From Aedes albopictus (lineage: Eukaryota > Arthropoda > Insecta > Diptera > Culicidae): DNA of 64,000 nt. The translations under genes and the position numbers were made by a program. Location of the stretch: positions 377,084,706-377,148,705 of the forward strand of contig NC_085137.1 in assembly GCF_035046485.1 (NCBI RefSeq), given 5' to 3'. Numbering within the stretch: position 1 is the first letter of the stretch; every line of letters begins with the position of its first letter. A model generated the notes under the pieces. It saw only the letters and a program-made list of their open reading frames with translations. It ran no database searches and was not told where the DNA came from. Positions 1 through 11,566 of the stretch are shown piece after piece.

Positions 1-971
1 CGTCATCTCAAATTCAATTCAATCATATTCAAATACTACTATCTTATTCAAGCGTACTAAGCTAAACAAAATATATGGATTCAAAGCAAAATTATTTTAC
101 CTAAAAAGAATAAAAACGTCAAAACGTTACACAACGCAAGATTTGATTGATTTTTCTTCTTTTCATTAAAATTTCATTCAACCATTGTTGTGCTTGGTCG
201 TCTTTGGAATTTCGATTGGTGTTTATTTTTTCTGCACGTGCGGGCCGGTTCGGTGGGACAAAAAAAAGCAAAACGAAATGGTAAGAAAAGCATTTATAAT
301 ACATTTGCATAACAACTGGCTTTTACACTTTCATTCTCAAACATTTCGTGGAACTTTGTGACAATAATTGATTATTCTTCGGTTGAAACCTGCCTGGTTT
401 GAGAAATATAAACGAAAGTGAATTTTTGAGATGATGATGCCTGGTACAACAGAATACAGTAGTTCGTTAGAGGTTTCATTGATCAGTGCACGAATTAGCT
501 TATGCCAGAAATGTGAAAAATAACACCAATTATCCTAACTTGGGTGGAGCGTGAACCGTATTGCTCATGTCTTGGTTGAACTCTTTTGCATCCTCCAACG
601 GTCAGTCACCTAAAAAAGGAAACGGTTATATCAACGATTTTCAGTCGAGGCATAAGTAATATGTAGAGCAGTTACCTTTGAGTATGTGTCTCATGATATG
701 ATGATGCCTCTTAAACTGGTGGGCGTAAATATGTGATCTAACTTTCCTTGTTCGGATCTCGATCTGTAAAATTTTCATAGAGTTATTTATATTAAGGTGG
801 CGTTTCCCAATATGAGTTAGGCTATTTGGACTGTAGAAAGCTTACCCAGAAAGTGTTTGCAAGACAGAAAGCCACGCCAAAAAAGATTTAGCGAAAGAAA
901 ATCAGCGGTAAAGGTTAAATTGTTTTTGTGCAAAGAAAAATAATGAACTGTGAATTATAATAACTGTAGTT
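1..971. other. No recognised gene or repeat
   Basis: AT-rich sequence with no recognisable coding exon of known family. On the minus strand a splice-bounded open segment of about 90 nt at 678-767 (acceptor ATTTTACAG, donor GTAACTG) could be an exon, but its peptide matches nothing I recognise. Confidence 0.3.
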
Positions 972-1182
972 GTGGAGCGGACCTGGTGTGATGGTTAAAA
1001 TACTTGACTATCACGCCGAGGACCTGGGATCGAATCACACTCCCGACAAACTCGCAAAATGTGAGTTCTTCCTTCGGAAAGGAAGTAAAGTGTGGGTCCC
1101 GAGATGAACTAGCCTAGGGCTAAAAATCTCGTTAATACAGCTGAGAAGTACGCTTTGTCCCAGTTGAAACGTTATGCCATCA
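972..1182 (+). mobile_element. tRNA-derived SINE, family A, with Feilai-like tail
   Basis: The head carries an A-box-like GGTGTGATGGTTA and a B-box-like GGATCGAATC. The body reads GATGAACTAGCCTAGGGC and CTCGTTAATACAG. The last 40 bases (CTGAGAAG, TTTGTCCCAG, ACGTTATGCC) resemble the 3' part of the Feilai-like SINE at 63275-63556. A second copy without that tail is inverted at 61920-62098. Confidence 0.7.
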
Positions 1183-1350
1183 TAAACACGTTTATCGCTC
1201 TTATTAAGCATTGGTTACGATAATCTCGATTTGTTCATGCGAATGTTGAGTGCAGACAGAATAAGAGAATCAAATTATTCTGGCGCGATTAAGCTGAAAG
1301 TTCAACAATGGCAGAAAAATGTCGACATTTGTTGCTAGATATGCTCATTA

Positions 1351-1929
1351 GTATGGGACAAATCTCAAATCCTCGCCGCAGTCGACTTTTTGAATTTCAT
1401 TTAGGTCCTACATGAACTGTGCAAAATTTCAGAGCGATCGGTTCAAAGTTAATATAGGATTTTCTATGGGAAATGTTACACTTTCAGAGAAAAAATCCCA
1501 AAGGTCAGCCTTGGCTGCTGCTGTTGCTGGTGATGGTGATGGTGATGGTACCTGCCATCGCATGCATTAGCGGCAGTGCTGCTGATAAATTGAAGCAATG
1601 AACCATTCGTCGGATCATTAAATCGGTAATAATTAAATAACTTTTTGCACAGGCATTCTATCGTTTTACGGTCTTTGAAGGAAAGTTTAATGGAAAAATT
1701 TCTATAAGAAGCATTGATCGATTTGAATTAAGGAGATAAGACGTGACCTTTGAATTTTTTTTCTCTGTAACATTTCCCCTAGTAAACTTTGTAAAATTGG
1801 AACCGCTTGCGCCAAATTATTGTTTCACCGATCGCGCTGAAATTTTGCACAGTTCATATGGGACCTAAATGGTATCCAAAAAGTCGACTGGAGCGAGAAT
1901 TTTTTTTCCCTTACAAGCGTGTCCCATGC
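1351..1929. mobile_element. Foldback MITE with long TIRs, TA TSD
   Basis: Starts GTATGGGACA and ends TGTCCCATGC, flanked on both sides by TA (1349-1350, 1930-1931). The inverted arms extend roughly 170 bp each (for example GTCGACTTTTTG pairs with CAAAAAGTCGAC), separated by about 230 bp of unrelated sequence. There is no coding capacity. Confidence 0.8.
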
Positions 1930-2071
1930 TAATTCTCATAAAATATAAACGATGACATTAAAAGATGTTCTCGTCAGATTAATGTGCATGTACAAGTTCA
2001 CATGGATACCTAAGTCTACTAGGAATTCCATAATAAGATTTCAATGATCACCTCTGTACACCGTTTTGACA

Positions 2072-2740
2072 CAACAAGATGGTGAAGTCGAATTTGAGTT
2101 TAAGCTTGATGGACCGCCCGTAGATGTTACTCCAGTATCGCCAGACCAGCTACACTCACACAAGGAACCAATGAGATTATGTGCAGGCTAAGCATGCATG
2201 TTCAGTGTATGAGCGTTGGTGATCCTCTATTTTTAGACGACAATGGCGCCTGCCACGTCAGGTTGCAGGTCAATGTGGGGAAGGGTAAGGAAGTGATGGC
2301 ACGGTAAAGGCTGGGTATGCTGCGCAATTCAGATCCCATTGTGATCCACTAGCCCAGCAACTCATATCCCTACCTCTTCGTGGTACCGGCCGGAAACTAT
2401 GAGCATCCTTAGGGAAGATCGCGTAACCATCCATGGTGGGAACTTTCGTCATAGGCTGACATGGAAGGGGGGGGGGGGGTTTGCTTCGGCAAACCTGAGC
2501 GTCTGTTCTCCAGGACGAACGGCTCACAACAGCGTCTGATCCCCATGTTAGGGGCGGCTGATCTACGTCCGAGTGCCAGGGAAGGACTCTAAGCTCAACT
2601 GTGGTCCTCCGGGAAGTTGGGGGATGGTGTCAGGCCCTACGAGCCAGCCGTAAAAAAAAACATTGTAACGGAAAATCAGCAACAGAATAATATGAACCGA
2701 GACCAACGGCAACGACCCCAGCGAACAAAAAGGACTTGCG
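2072..2740 (+). other. Probable 5' region of RTE-like element
   Basis: GC-richer than the flanks and directly upstream of the endonuclease ORF. It includes a poly-G run near 2468-2480. From about 2550 to 2740 it reads as untranslated leader ending in an A-rich stretch. A related leader precedes the second RTE-like copy (about 40600-40944). The short open stretch at 2080-2190 is not identified. The left boundary of the element is uncertain. Confidence 0.45.
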
Positions 2741-5700
2741 ATTAGAAACTCGGTACGTGGAACTGCCGATCCCTCAACTTCATTGGGAGCATCCGCATAC
2801 TCGTCGATCTAGTGAAGGACCGCGGGTACGGCATCGTTGCGCTGCAAGAGGTGTGTTGGACAGGATCCATGGTGCGAACGTTTATAGGTAATCATACCAT
2901 CTACCAGAGCTGCGGCAACACACGCGAGCTGGGAACAGCTTTCATCGTAATGGGTGATATGCAGAGGCGCGTGATCGGTTGGTGGCCGATCGACGAAAGA
3001 ATGTGCAGGTTGAGGATCAAGGACCGATTCTTCAACTTCAGCATAATAAACGTGCACAGCCCACACTCCGGAAGTACTGATGATGACAAGGACGCATTTT
3101 ACGCGCAGCTCGAACGCGAGTACGATCGCTGCCCAAGCCACGACGTCAAGATCATCATAGAAGATTTGAACGCTCAGGTAGGCCAGGAGAAGGAATTCAG
3201 ACCGACGATTGGTAAGTTCAGTGCCCACCAGCAGACGAACGAAAACGGCCTACGACTCATTGATTCCACCGCCTCCAAAAATATGACCATTCGTAGCACC
3301 TTTTTTCAACACAGCCTCCCTTATCGTTACACCTGGAGATCACTATAACAGACGGAATCTCAAATCGACCACGTTCTGATTGACGGACGGCACTTCTCCG
3401 ACATTATCGACGTCAGGACCTGTCGTGGCACCAACATCGACTCCGACCACAATCTGGTGATGATCAAACTGCGCCCAAAACTCTCCGTCATCAACAATGT
3501 ACGGTACCGTCAACCGCCACGGTACAACCTAGAGTGACTGAAGCAACCGGATGTCGCCTCAGCATACGCGCAGAATCTCGAGGCCGCGTTCCCAGACGAG
3601 GGCGAGCTCGATGAGGCCCCTCTAGACGACTGCTGGTGTACAGTGAAAGCAGCCATCAACGACGCAGCCGAGAGCACGGAACGAATGGTTCGACGAAGAG
3701 TGCAGAACGGTTTTGGAGGAGAAGAACGCAGCGAGGGCGATAATGCTGCAGCAAGGGACCCGACAGAACGTGGAGCGTTACAAACAGAAGCGGAAACAGC
3801 GGACCCGCCGCCTGGAAGAAGCGGAGTGTGAAGAAATGGAATTGCTGTGCCGTTCCCAAGAAACACGGAAGTTCTATCAGAAGCTTAACGCATCCCGCAA
3901 CGGCTTATGCAGGAATAACGACGGAGGCCGCTTGACGGACGGACGTGGGGTGATCGAAAGGTGGAAGCAGTAATTCGATCAGCACCTGAACGGCGTGGAT
4001 AACGTTGGCACGGGAGCGCACGGCAACGGAGGAAATGACGACGCCAGTGCAGCGGAGGACGGAACTAAACCAACTCCCACGCTGAGGGAAGTTAGGGATG
4101 CCCCAGAGAACTAGTTATCGTATAAGATGTTGCATAAGATGATAAAAAGGAGGCCAAATGCGTGCATGCCTCCATATAGGTGCATGTAAAATGTACGCAT
4201 ATCGCCTCCACTTCAACATCATATTCAACATCTAATAGGTACGATCCCTGCTTGACTGGGGCCATTCACCAGCTGAAAACCAACAAAGCAGCTGGTAAGG
4301 ATGGTATCGCCGCTGAACTCATCAAGATGGGCCCAGAAAAGGTGGCCACCTGTCTGCATCGGCTGATAGTCAGGATCTGGGAAACCGAACAGCTACCGGA
4401 GGAGTGGAAGGAAGGGGTAATCTGTCCATTCACAAAAAAGGCGACCATTTGGAATGTGAGAGCTTCAGGGCGATCACTATTTTGTATGCTACCTACAAAG
4501 TGCTATCCCAGATCATCTTCCGTCGTTTGTCACCTAAAACGAATGAGTTCGTGGGAAGTTATCAAGCCGGCTTGATCGACGGCCGGTCGACAACGGACCA
4601 GATCTTTACCGTACGGTAAATCCTCCAGAAATGCCGTGAATACCAGGTCCCAACGCATCACCTGTTCATCGACTTCAAAGCGGCATACAAAAGTATCGAC
4701 CGCGCAGAGCTATGGAGAATCATGGACGAAAACAGCTTTCCTGGGAAGCTGACTAGACTGATTAAAGCAACGATGGACGGTGTGCAAAACTGCGTAAGGG
4801 TTCCGGGTGAACTATCCAGTGCATTCGAATCTCGCCGGGGACTGCGACAACGTGATGGACTCTCATGCCTACTCTTCAACATCGTTCTGGAAGGTGTGAT
4901 GCGACGAGCCGGGCTCAACAACCGGTGAACGATTTTCATAAAATCCGGAAAATTTGTGTGCTTTGCGGACGACATGGACATTATTGCCAGTACATTTGGA
5001 ACGGTGGCAAAGCTGTACACCCGCCTGAAACGCGAAGCAGCAAAGGTCGGACTGGTGGTGAATGCCTCAAAAACAAAGTACATGCTGGTAGGCGGAACCG
5101 AACACGACCGGATCCGTCTGGGTAGTAATGTTACGATAGACGGGGATACTTTCGAGGTGGTGGAGGAATTCGTCTACCTCGGATCCTTACTGACGGCTGA
5201 CAACAAAGTGAGCCGTGAAATTCGGAGGCGCATCATCAGTGGAAGTCGGGCCTACCACGGGCTCCAGAAGAAACTGCGGTCGAAAAAGATTCACCCACGC
5301 ACCAAATGCACCATGTACGCTAATAAGACCGGTGGTTCTCTACGGACACGAGACATGGACCATGCTCGAGGAGGACCTGCAAGCACTCGAGTTTTCGAGC
5401 GACGGGTGCTAAGAACGATCTTCGGCGGCGTACAGGAGAACAGTGTGTGGCGGAGAAGGATGAAACACGAGCTCGCTGCACTTTCCGGCGAACCCAGTAT
5501 CCAGAAAGTGGCCAAAGCCGGAAGGATACGATGGGCAGGGCATGTTGCAAGAATGCCGGACAACAACCCTGCAAAGCTGGTGTTTGCTAACCATCCAGTT
5601 GGTACAAGAAGGCGTGGAGCGCAGAGAGCACGATGGGCGGACCAGGTGGAGCGTGATCTGGCGAGTGTTGGGCGTGACCGACATTGGAGAGCTGCAGCTG

Positions 5701-5778
5701 CAAATCGAGTATTATGGCGGCAAATTGTTGATTCAGTAGTATCATGAATTTGATGTTAACTAAATAAATGAATGAATT
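2741..5778 (+). pseudogene. RTE-like non-LTR retrotransposon, decayed (EN + RT)
   Basis: Encoded an apurinic-type endonuclease followed by reverse transcriptase for target-primed retrotransposition. The endonuclease runs from WNCRSLN (about 2758) through [37 protein letters not shown] and SDHNLV. The RT shows NKAAGKDGIAAELIK (4281), LFIDFKAAY, ESRRGLRQ and FADDMDII (about 4959), with a C-terminal GRIRWAGHVARM segment. Stops and frameshifts (TAA at 3346, TGA at 3537 and others) break it, and a MITE splits it at 4102-4260. It ends in a very short 3' UTR and an ATGA-type simple tail, typical of RTE elements. Clade assignment is from memory of motifs. Dead copy. Confidence 0.85.
4102..4260. mobile_element. 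Short hairpin MITE, 2-bp TSD, copy 1
   Basis: CCCAG...CTGGG termini with near full-length inverted arms of about 60 bp around a GGAGGC/GCCTCC core. Removing it with one GC duplicate restores the host reading frame GAT GCC ATT CAC (VRDAIHQLK), so the boundaries are firm. A sister copy lies at 49661-49815. Confidence 0.88.
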
Positions 5779-6023
5779 TCCGCTAAAATTTCTTCAAAAG
5801 TGATCATTTGAATTTCTACTAGAAATAGCACTACGAAAATGTCCCATTCCCTAAAATTGGTAAAAAAACTCCTCAAAAAATGTTAGCATAGATTACGCGA
5901 AAAATTGTTTTAAGAGCTTCTCTGCCATGCCAGAAATTTCGGCCAAGAGCAATCTTGCACAGTTCCACTGTACTTCCTTTATCACCGTTTAAAATGTTCT
6001 TACTCTGCTGATTGTTCGAGGTA
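5779..6023. other. No recognised feature
   Basis: AT-rich spacer between the RTE-like element and the next MITE. Nothing recognisable. Confidence 0.3.
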
Positions 6024-6240
6024 CCGTCGTGCGGGGTGTCATTGGGCCAAAGTGGAGTAACATTGGGCCACTATTCCGCACGGTTAGAATACGACGAGAA
6101 TGCATATTGTACGCTAAACTGCAAGAATACATAATTCTAAGATACTTGGCAACCAGCGTCAAATTCTCTGACTTGTATTGAATTCGTAGGGTCGATGGAC
6201 CAATGTTACCCTATAGGCCCAATGTCACCCCGAACGACGG
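6024..6240. mobile_element. MITE, TIR CCGTCGTGCGGGGTG, TA TSD
   Basis: 217 bp. Left end CCGTCGTGCGGGGTGTCATT and right end (reverse complement) CCGTCGTTCGGGGTGACATT, with TA on both sides (6022-6023, 6241-6242). GGGCCA-type motifs recur inside each arm. No ORF. TA duplication suggests mobilisation by a Tc1/mariner-type transposase, but this is inference. Confidence 0.85.
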
Positions 6241-7850
6241 TATACATTTTTCAATGATACATAATACAAATTTATTTATCTTTGTTATTTTTATCTTTCA
6301 GTAAGAATGATGATTTCTTTGCGATTTTCATACATTCTACATTAGCAAAAGATATATTCCTTAGAAAGCGGGTCCCTATAATCACCAAATAGCTGAATCC
6401 ACGAAATAATAAAGTAGGGCCAGATTAGCAACTTTTACTGAAGGCAAAGCACTACTGGGATGAAATAAATAGCTCATATACTATTAATTAACGCAGCACG
6501 CATGCCATTGAAGAGTCACAGCAGCAACAGTTTTACTTGCACTGAAATTATTGTGACTTACTTAGCATTGCGTTAAGAGTAAGTTACAGGGACTTCTGTG
6601 CAACAAAAACTTGTCTGTCGTGACTCTTTTTTGATGTGTGTATTGCTTAAAAATTAACTTTTTTGTAGAGTTTTCCGCTAATTTCGGTAAACGGTTAGAA
6701 ACTAATAAAGCCTGCAGCTCTGTAATGAATCGGTAAAATCGGCCAAAAAATTGAATGAAAGCTTTTTGGTGTATGTTTATTATTTGTTTCAAGTTTCATA
6801 AAAATCGATGCATTACATTTGCCTGTGGATGAAAAACAAACAGATGTTGTTTAAGCATGTTGTACAATCATGGCCAACTTTCATTCATATAAAACATGGC
6901 TATTTTGCGCTACAATTCAAAGTTCTGTGAGGATAGTTTTGAAATTTCTTAAGCAGCCATGATACTTATTGAGACACTTTCTCATTCAATTTGATCAATT
7001 TGTTTAAAAGCTACTGGTATGGTGTTGATAGGGGTGAGTGCTAGTGAAAATGTTTCGTGTTTTTCATGTGCGATGTTTGCCTATTCATAACGTTTGAATG
7101 GCTCTGCCAATTCAATTAAATTTTCACAGCCGGTAGTAGATTATGTGTTTATTATGCCTACAAAATTTAACACTTTCAACAGTAGAATCGAAACAATAAG
7201 GGGTGCTGACTAATTTCTGTCTGAGAGACGAAAATAACGATCCGTCCCAATATACATTTCGACTATAAAATTGTTGATAGTGCAAAGATTTTTTGAAATT
7301 TTGCCTATGCAAGAAATGTAGATTCAGAAGGTTATCTTCAAAATTTCAGCCATATCCTTTATCAAATTCAAAAGGTACAGCGTTGATAGGCTACTGTTTT
7401 GATGCTACAACAAAAATTACTGCACCGATTCACATAAAATTTTGCAGGTGAAATGACCACATCTTCGGATGTCATCAGGACAAATTGATCAATTCAAATG
7501 TATCTATTGCAGAGTTACAGTTGTATTTCTGTGTCCAGATTATTGCGGATACAGGCTTCAGAAAATGGGTATGGGTTATATTGCTGCTACCATTTTAAAA
7601 CATAATTCACCCAAATTCCAACGTCATTGTTGTAAGTTTTGCAACATATTTTTAAATATGTTGTGACTTTAGAAAAACTTCCAACATCAACATGATCGAA
7701 TAAGTTGCGAGTATTGGGCGACATTTCAGATAATATTTCTAGTTCAATAACAACTGAGCTTTTCAATTCGTTGTACTGCACGAACTTTTTCCATGGCAAC
7801 CACTGTACGCAGCACTGACTGAAACACTCTCCGAATGTTTAATCGGTTGT
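6241..7850. other. No recognised gene; AT-rich sequence
   Basis: About 1.6 kb without a reading frame that looks coding and without clear terminal repeats. No family recognised. Confidence 0.3.
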
Positions 7851-7854
7851 CCCC

Positions 7855-7995
7855 CATTTCCCGGAAAACAATTTCCCGGAAAACCGTTTCCCGGAAAGAC
7901 GTTTCCCGGAAATCCATTTCCCGGAATGGACCATTTCCCGGAAATCCATTTCCCGGAATGTACCATTTCCCGGAATGCACCATTTCCCGGAAAAA
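7855..7995. repeat. Palindromic minisatellite, TTTCCCGGAAA type (array 1)
   Basis: About nine imperfect tandem copies of a 15-18 bp unit centred on TTTCCCGGAAA. Adjacent sequence at 7838-7848 (TTTAATCGGTTGT, read in reverse) matches the conserved flank of the sister arrays at 11322, 13178 and 16330. Confidence 0.85.
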
Positions 7996-8025
7996 AAATT
8001 TTAAGATTAATTTTCCGTTTCTTTT

Positions 8026-8384
8026 CACGGAGAAAACAAAGTACCCAAATATGAGTTTATTTCACCCAACTTCGGGGTTGCGTGCGGGAACCCATATTTG
8101 AGTTCGTGGAAGCGATGTTGAAGTGGGTTTTTTTTACATTTGATCCCGTGCGGCAAAGTACCTACCGGCTAAGTTTTTTTCACCCAACTGCTAGTTCAAA
8201 ATACACAAATTTGAGTTAAATACTGTTTACTCAATTTTGGCTTCCCGCACCGAACTGTCAAAGTTGGGTTGGTTCGCTCTTCGCTCTCTGACAACAACAA
8301 AGAGAGTGGATGAGAGAGGAGACAAAAAAGAACTCAAAAGTGAGTTTAAAAAAACTCAAATTTAGGTACTTGAGTTTCTCCGTG
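8026..8384. mobile_element. MITE, TIR CACGGAGAAA
   Basis: 359 bp. Left end CACGGAGAAAACAAAGTACC and right end (reverse complement) CACGGAGAAACTCAAGTACC. Subterminal AACTCAAATTT / AAATTTGAGTT motifs repeat inside. No clear TSD and no ORF. Confidence 0.75.
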
Positions 8385-8740
8385 TTCTGTAAATAATGGC
8401 AGTTAATTATAATTGTATAATGTTTGACAGTATTGATATTCAAAGAACAGTAATCGATAAAAAGAACACAAAATCATTTACTGCAGAATGCATAAGGGAC
8501 CGTAATTTTTACAATTATTGTGATTCTCACAAATAGTAAATTTCTCCTTATTTCAAAGGCTATTCATTTGAGTTTTTTGTTAAAATAGTTGTCGGCATCA
8601 AACCACCGACGAAATCAAACTGCCAAGTTTTCATCACATATTTTCCCTTCTCACAAGCATAGGCTTCTAGTTAAATTGCTAAAATAGTAGTTGACATTAA
8701 GCTTGGAAGCCAACTGCAAATAATTTCATAGGCTGTTTTG
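8385..8740. other. Degenerate repeat, left edge of the duplicated block
   Basis: Contains motifs (GGCTATTCATT, AAAATAGTTGTCGGCATCAAAC, TCTTAACATA-like) shared with the 13330-13650 stretch. No coding features. Confidence 0.35.
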
Positions 8741-8747
8741 GGTCCAT

Positions 8748-8871
8748 ATCATTTCGCCGAACACCATTTCGCGGAATTACATTCGCAGTGTAACATTTAC
8801 CGGAATGAACAATTTCGCCGAATATCATTTCGTAGAATGACTTTTCGCGGAATACCATTTCGCGGAATTTT
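8748..8871. repeat. Palindromic minisatellite, TTTCGCGGAA type (array 2)
   Basis: Tandem 14-18 bp units of the form ATTTCGCGGAATnnC, about seven copies, at the left edge of duplicated unit 1. Confidence 0.8.
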
Positions 8872-10330
8872 TACAAACGATAGAAGAATCAACAGTGTAA
8901 TTTTCGCATGGCTTGGTCAGCCAAACATTTGACAATAAAAGAATGACAAATTATTTTCTCTGCTTAACTTTAACTCTGCTTAACCTTAGCTCTCCGATTG
9001 TAAATCTAATACCTTCCTGAATAAAAATTTGCCTTGTTTGATTCGTAATCTGTTCTCAAGAATTTCGAACGTTAGGCCAAAGGCCATTAGGCCAAACGTC
9101 ATGAGGACGAATGGGCATTAGGCGTAATAATCAATAAGCATTCGTTGTCACATAGATTGTACTTTTAAGCGCTTATATTGGTAACTCCATCAGAGATTCT
9201 TCCTTCTTTCAAATAAGGCTGTTCTTTCTAGTAAAATACCGAATTGCTAAATGTTCCATCATTTGTCTTCTTCGTCAAAGACTGTATATGTGTTGTTAAG
9301 TTTGCGGCGATGAAATCCGGCACTCTATAGAAGATTTCACCTTCTTTTGATAATAGGCTGTTCTTTCAAGTTACACTGTTGAAAATTTTGGCAGTTTGGT
9401 CTGCTGATAAAATGAACATGTTTCCTTAAGAATGGGCTGTTCTTTAGAGTAACACTATTAATGTGTTTTTGGTGCCCAGGCTGCTGACTTTACCTTCAGA
9501 AATGTATCCTTCTCTAAATCGAGTTTTTTTTTTCGTGTTGGACAGTTATGTTGTTTATTGGTGGTCTACTGCTAACTCCGTTGGATGTTTGTCCTTCTTT
9601 TTAAATGTGGTCTGCTTTCAAATAACATTTGCTGGTGACCAAACTGATATCTACATTTAAAAATTTTCCTTCTTTAAAGAATAAGTTGTTAACTTATATG
9701 TTGCAGTGCTACAGTATTATTTAGTAAACCAGCAACTAACTCCTTCTCATGAGATTTTTCTTTCTTTTAAAAATAGGCAGATCTTTCAATCCAATTGGTC
9801 TTACATCTATTCAGCCCAGTGATTAATCGCCTCATGTCAATTGAGCCTAATCTCCCAGCATCATCATTTTCGCTCTGATCCTACTTCTCAGCTTCTACAC
9901 GTCCGTTCTTATTGACTGAAAGCAATATATGTTAAAATATTGCTTTTTGTAAACCACGTGACCGCGTAACCCTTAAGTCAAGGAACACTCCTTAGGGATA
10001 ACTTTATCGGCTTTCTCTTCTTTTTGATGTTCCAACTAGCTTGTACTGTTATAACATAAATCAAAACAAATCTCAATTTTGTATCAGAGGATTTTCTACC
10101 TATCAAACATACGCTGTTTTTTACAGATATGCTATTAATCAGATACCAGATATCAGCCCTTCTTCCCAACAAAGGCTGTTCTTTGATGAATATTATGCGT
10201 TATGCTGATTTTAGAAGAACAGCTTTTGAATTAATATTATTGAAGAATTTTCCTTCTTTCATACATAAGCCGTTCTTTCGAAGTATACCCTTACAAAAAA
10301 TTAATTGTTGATATGAAAAATTCCATACTT

Positions 10331-11234
10331 CAGGGGTTCTCAAACTTTTTCACTTTGCGACCCACTTTTGAGTTTCAAAGAATTTGGCGACCCACTAGTG
10401 CGTATTTTTATAACATAAGTCATTTTTTTTAAATTTGAACTGATTTTTTTTATCACTTCCTTTGTGATATAAGTTTATTTGTAAACACGTTCAATTAAAT
10501 AGTGTGATAAACTTACTTATTTTAATAATTTTTTTTTTTTTTTGTTTACAGTGCTTTTTATGTTTTTGGAAAAGGTCAAAATAATATTGACATGCCAAAG
10601 CAATTAGTTTCAGCAAATATAATAAATTACTTAAAAATCTTTGGTTTCAGTAAACTCGCTATCTTAAAAATTTTAGACAAGTTGGCGAATTTCTGAAACA
10701 AATTTGACCATTCCTGCTCCATGCATTACTACAGTACTTTGAGGAACTCTGTCATACATTTTCAAAACAGGCTTTGGAGGTATAGTAGCAACTTTAAGCT
10801 ATGTAAAACTTAAAGAATTTTCAGTTGAATGAAGGCGCACTGCGTTGTCACTCAAAACCGTACATTTTTTATCTAACGACGTGCATAAATTTCAAGATTC
10901 ATCAAGCAGATGCTGATTAAAATGTTACTCAATGTTACTGCGAGTATGCAAACATTAAGTAAGTTTTTTAGAATTATAGTGCTGCTAGACGATCAGATAT
11001 GGTAAATGTTCAAAATACTGAAATTCATGGAAAACTAGCCTAAGCTTTATTGATATATACTTATAATTCGGTGGTGGTTCACTGATTCTTACAGAGAGTG
11101 TTTTTAAATTTCGAAACAGATCCGACATAAATGCAGGGTGATATATAATAGAACATCGCATAAATCTTCGCGACCCACCGTAAATCAGCCCGCGACCCAC
11201 CAGCGGGTCGCGACCCATAGTTTGAGAAACGCTG
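10331..11234. mobile_element. hAT-type non-autonomous element, 8-bp TSD
   Basis: 904 bp. Left end CAGGGGTTCTCAAACTTTTT and right end (reverse complement) CAGCGTTTCTCAAACTATGG. It is flanked by a perfect 8-bp duplication, CCATACTT (10323-10330, 11235-11242). Subterminal GCGACCCAC motifs recur at both ends. 8-bp TSD plus CAG-type TIR is diagnostic of hAT-like elements. No transposase ORF. Confidence 0.92.
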
Positions 11235-11321
11235 CCATACTTCATTTGCTGTTTTGAGTTTTGAATCTTAGATCTTATCATGATGTAGTCTCTCGATCAG
11301 TTAAATTTTTGTATCATATTA

Positions 11322-11566
11322 ACGATTTTCCGCAAAACGATTTTCCGATATGCTCCACCGCGAATAAGAATTCCGCGTAATGGTTTTTAGCGAAATGTTA
11401 CACAATCGATATTTTCGGTTGTATACCATTTCACCGAAACCCATTTCGCGGAATTTTTTTTCGCGGTGTTACATTTCGCGGAATACACCATTTCGCCGAA
11501 TACCATTTCGCGGAACGACTTTTCGCGGAATGTACTGTTTCGCGGAATACCATTTCGCGGAATTTA
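11322..11566. repeat. Palindromic minisatellite, TTTCGCGGAA type (array 3)
   Basis: About 14 units of TTTCGCGGAATnnC and its inverse form ATTCCGCGAAA. Followed or interrupted by ACAATCGATATTTTC, a flank shared with other arrays. It lies at the junction of the two duplicated units. Confidence 0.82.

Noticed and set aside
2270..2527. Minus-strand ORF with poly-Pro (from poly-G run)
   Set aside because: It lies in the leader of the RTE-like element and arises from the GC-rich tract.
7744..8101. ORFs of 67-94 codons with GNGFPGN- or SRKTVSRK-type repeats
   Set aside because: They are translations of the TTTCCCGGAAA minisatellite in different frames.
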